Shown one piece after another: positions 6,646 through 8,096 of a stretch of DNA of 8,096 bases. Made by a program: the position numbers and the translations under genes. This DNA comes from Psychromonas sp. (GTDB taxonomy: Bacteria; Pseudomonadota; Gammaproteobacteria; Enterobacterales; Psychromonadaceae). Each line of letters begins with the position of its first letter. Position 1 is the first letter of the stretch. The stretch lies in the NCBI GenBank assembly GCA_023145575.1, contig JAGLDN010000211.1:1-8096 (forward strand). Reading direction: 5' to 3'. A model generated the notes under the pieces. It made no database searches. It was not told the DNA's origin and saw nothing but the letters and a program-made list of their open reading frames with translations.

Positions 6646-8054
6646 ATTTTTTTCTCCCTAATAGCAAGTTGTAGCCCATACATGATAGGTTTTAAGATAT
6701 AACTAAGTGCTCGACGTTCTCCCATTTTTATATCCGCAGTCATTTCCATTCCTGGCACTAAAGCATATTTATGCCCATTTGAAGTGATAAATGCTTTATC
6801 CAGTGTGACTTCTCCTAAATAATACACTTCATTTGTTTTCGGATCCTTAAGTGTTCCCGTGTTGATCCGTGAGATCACCCCTGCAACGCTACCAAATTTA
6901 CTGTAATCGAATGAATCAAACTTCAGGTCTACTTTTTGGCCTACCGCTACAAAACCGATATCTTTTGGTTTAATATGTACGTTTGCTTTTAGTCCTTCTT
7001 TTAGCGGTACAATTTCTGCAATTACCCCCCCTCCTGCAACTACAGCTGAAGAATAGTAAATAGGTAGGTCTCGAACAACACCATAAACGGGACTTCTTAC
7101 GTCCAATCTTAATTCTTTGTCTTTATCCACTTTACGCGTTTCGACTAATTCTGCAATTTTCGCCTGAACTTCTTGAAATTCGTTATGGTATTTTAGTTGC
7201 CTTGTGGTTTTAGCTTGTTGCTTTTGAATGTAAGTTTCACTAATGGTCGCTTTTGTATTTAAAATGTTTTCAGTTAGCGATTGAATTTCACGTTTCATGT
7301 TTATGCGCGCTATCTTAGCATCGGTTACTTCAAGTTTCGAAGAGCCATGATTTTTGTATGATTTTTCTCTCATTTTAACTTGTTCATTGAGCAAGTTAAG
7401 TTGTTTTTTTGCTGACCTTAAGCGAGCATTCATACTTTTCAAGACGTCATTTTTATTATGAATAATTTCTACATAATATCTATCTTCCTGATTTTGATCA
7501 GACATTGTACGCTCATAAAGCATCTTTTGTGCGTCAACAAGATCATTATCCTTAGTTAAATGATCGAATTTAGGTTTTTTATTAGTTAATAGTGCGTTTA
7601 AACGCGCTTTTGCTAAATATTCAATGGCAAGACGTTTTCGCGATATTGTATTTGTAGACTCGCGGGAATAATCTTTAAGCGTTGCTATCAAATCTCCCTT
7701 TTGGATAATATCACCACGATGAACATAATATTTATCTATCATTCCCCCTTCTAAATGTTGAACAAATTCAACGTTTGAAATGGAGACTAATTCCCCTCTA
7801 GCACTAGATATTTCTTCAATGTGAATAAAACTAGACGAGATTATTAGGCCAATGAAGACAATTGATAAAACAAGAACAAGGAAACTGCTTGCCCTATTCG
7901 CGTGTAATTTACTCTCTGCTATTTTCCTACTTTGAACATCACTTTGCTGAAAATGAGATTGCCTAATATTTTCTGCTATGATCAACATAGAATCTTTAGC
8001 TTTATCATTAACCTCATCATGCTCATTTTCTTGTGTATCGTTCTTTGTGGCCAT
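6642..8054 (-). CDS. HlyD-family type I secretion periplasmic adaptor
   Basis: This membrane-fusion protein should link the ABC exporter in the inner membrane to a TolC-like outer-membrane channel. Counted from the chosen ATG it has 470 residues, a usual length. It has a polar cytoplasmic N-terminus (1-55), one membrane helix (about 56-77), a barrel-sandwich half with the family-typical LEGGMIDKYYVHRGD (101-115), and a long charged coiled-coil hairpin (about 180-310). The second half follows with VRSPVYGVV (319-327), then the conserved region with EIVPL, IKPKDIGF and VGQKV (347-375). The C-terminus ends with VPGMEMTADI and a LSYILKP stretch (433-456). All hallmark segments are present, so it looks functional. 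The start is ATG 8054 rather than an in-frame TTG at 8090, because AAGGAA sits 6 bases before the ATG and the TTG lies in the terminal repeat. Its promoter is probably beyond the window end. Confidence 0.93.
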   Translation of the reverse strand: MATKNDTQENEHDEVNDKAKDSMLIIAENIRQSHFQQSDVQSRKIAESKLHANRASSFLVLVLSIVFIGLIISSSFIHIEEISSARGELVSISNVEFVQHLEGGMIDKYYVHRGDIIQKGDLIATLKDYSRESTNTISRKRLAIEYLAKARLNALLTNKKPKFDHLTKDNDLVDAQKMLYERTMSDQNQEDRYYVEIIHNKNDVLKSMNARLRSAKKQLNLLNEQVKMREKSYKNHGSSKLEVTDAKIARINMKREIQSLTENILNTKATISETYIQKQQAKTTRQLKYHNEFQEVQAKIAELVETRKVDKDKELRLDVRSPVYGVVRDLPIYYSSAVVAGGGVIAEIVPLKEGLKANVHIKPKDIGFVAVGQKVDLKFDSFDYSKFGSVAGVISRINTGTLKDPKTNEVYYLGEVTLDKAFITSNGHKYALVPGMEMTADIKMGERRALSYILKPIMYGLQLAIREKKI

Positions 8055-8060
8055 AAAAAG

Positions 8061-8066
8061 TTCCTT
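8061..8066 (-). promoter_or_regulatory. Ribosome binding site that sets the adaptor start
   Basis: On the minus strand AAGGAA is followed by CTTTTT and then ATG at 8054. This is a good Shine-Dalgarno at normal spacing, and it rules against the longer in-frame reading from a TTG at 8090, which has only repeat sequence around it. Confidence 0.7.
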
Positions 8067-8071
8067 TACGA

Positions 8072-8096
8072 TAATACCAATAACAGTCAATAAATC
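8072..8096 (+). repeat. Right copy of the 25-bp terminal direct repeat
   Basis: Identical over all 25 bases to positions 1-25 and in the same orientation, ending exactly at the window end, so it may continue further. It sits 18 to 42 bases upstream of the adaptor ATG and therefore lies in the 5' untranslated or promoter region of that gene. If the window closed on itself through this repeat, the unit would be 8071 bp and the region upstream of the adaptor would be the sequence after the ABC genes. Confidence 0.9.

Noticed and set aside
8055..8090. In-frame 12-residue N-terminal extension of the adaptor from a TTG start
   Set aside because: It starts inside the terminal repeat, has no ribosome site, and the ATG at 8054 has AAGGAA at good spacing.
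1..8096. CRISPR array, tRNA, rRNA or riboswitch
   Set aside because: No regularly spaced repeats, no cloverleaf-like sequence and no recognised aptamer motif was seen on either strand.

Overview
The window is an AT-rich stretch of bacterial DNA that looks gammaproteobacterial, of the marine Alteromonadales/Vibrionales kind. That guess rests on base composition, the style of the type I secretion proteins, and a dispersed-repeat-like motif (ATACCAA) at the ends; no phylogenetic marker gene is present. All four substantial genes lie on the minus strand, so the locus reads from right to left.

Layout in order of transcription. (1) A HlyD-family periplasmic adaptor (8054 to 6642). (2) A membrane-anchored hybrid sensor histidine kinase (6645 to 4321) whose start overlaps the adaptor stop by 4 bases (ATGA). 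(3) A 410-base gap holding a weak possible terminator, a candidate sigma70-type promoter for the downstream pair, and a short plus-strand fragment resembling the 5' end of an IS30-family transposase gene. (4) A 538-residue ABC half-transporter (3910 to 2294). (5) A 710-residue ABC half-transporter with an N-terminal peptidase-C39-like domain (2290 to 158), 3 bases after the previous stop. A 23-codon ORF follows at 141 to 70. The first and last 25 bases of the window are identical and in direct orientation.

The set reads as the inner-membrane and periplasmic part of a type I secretion system with two different ABC subunits, plus an embedded sensor. No outer-membrane TolC-like gene and no recognisable large secreted substrate lie inside the window. 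The adaptor looks fully conserved, but the energy-coupling and catalytic sites of the other three proteins are eroded although the reading frames are open. Both ABC nucleotide-binding domains lack a recognisable LSGGQ signature and carry Asp where the catalytic Glu should be. The C39-like domain lacks its Cys and His. The kinase keeps its phospho-acceptor His and a complete C-terminal receiver, but its ATP-binding domain lacks the usual N, G1 and G2 boxes, and its first receiver lacks the phospho-acceptor Asp. This selective loss in intact genes suggests a divergent secretion-plus-sensing locus rather than a decayed one, which is the main point of interest. Motif assignments were made by eye, without alignments or database searches.
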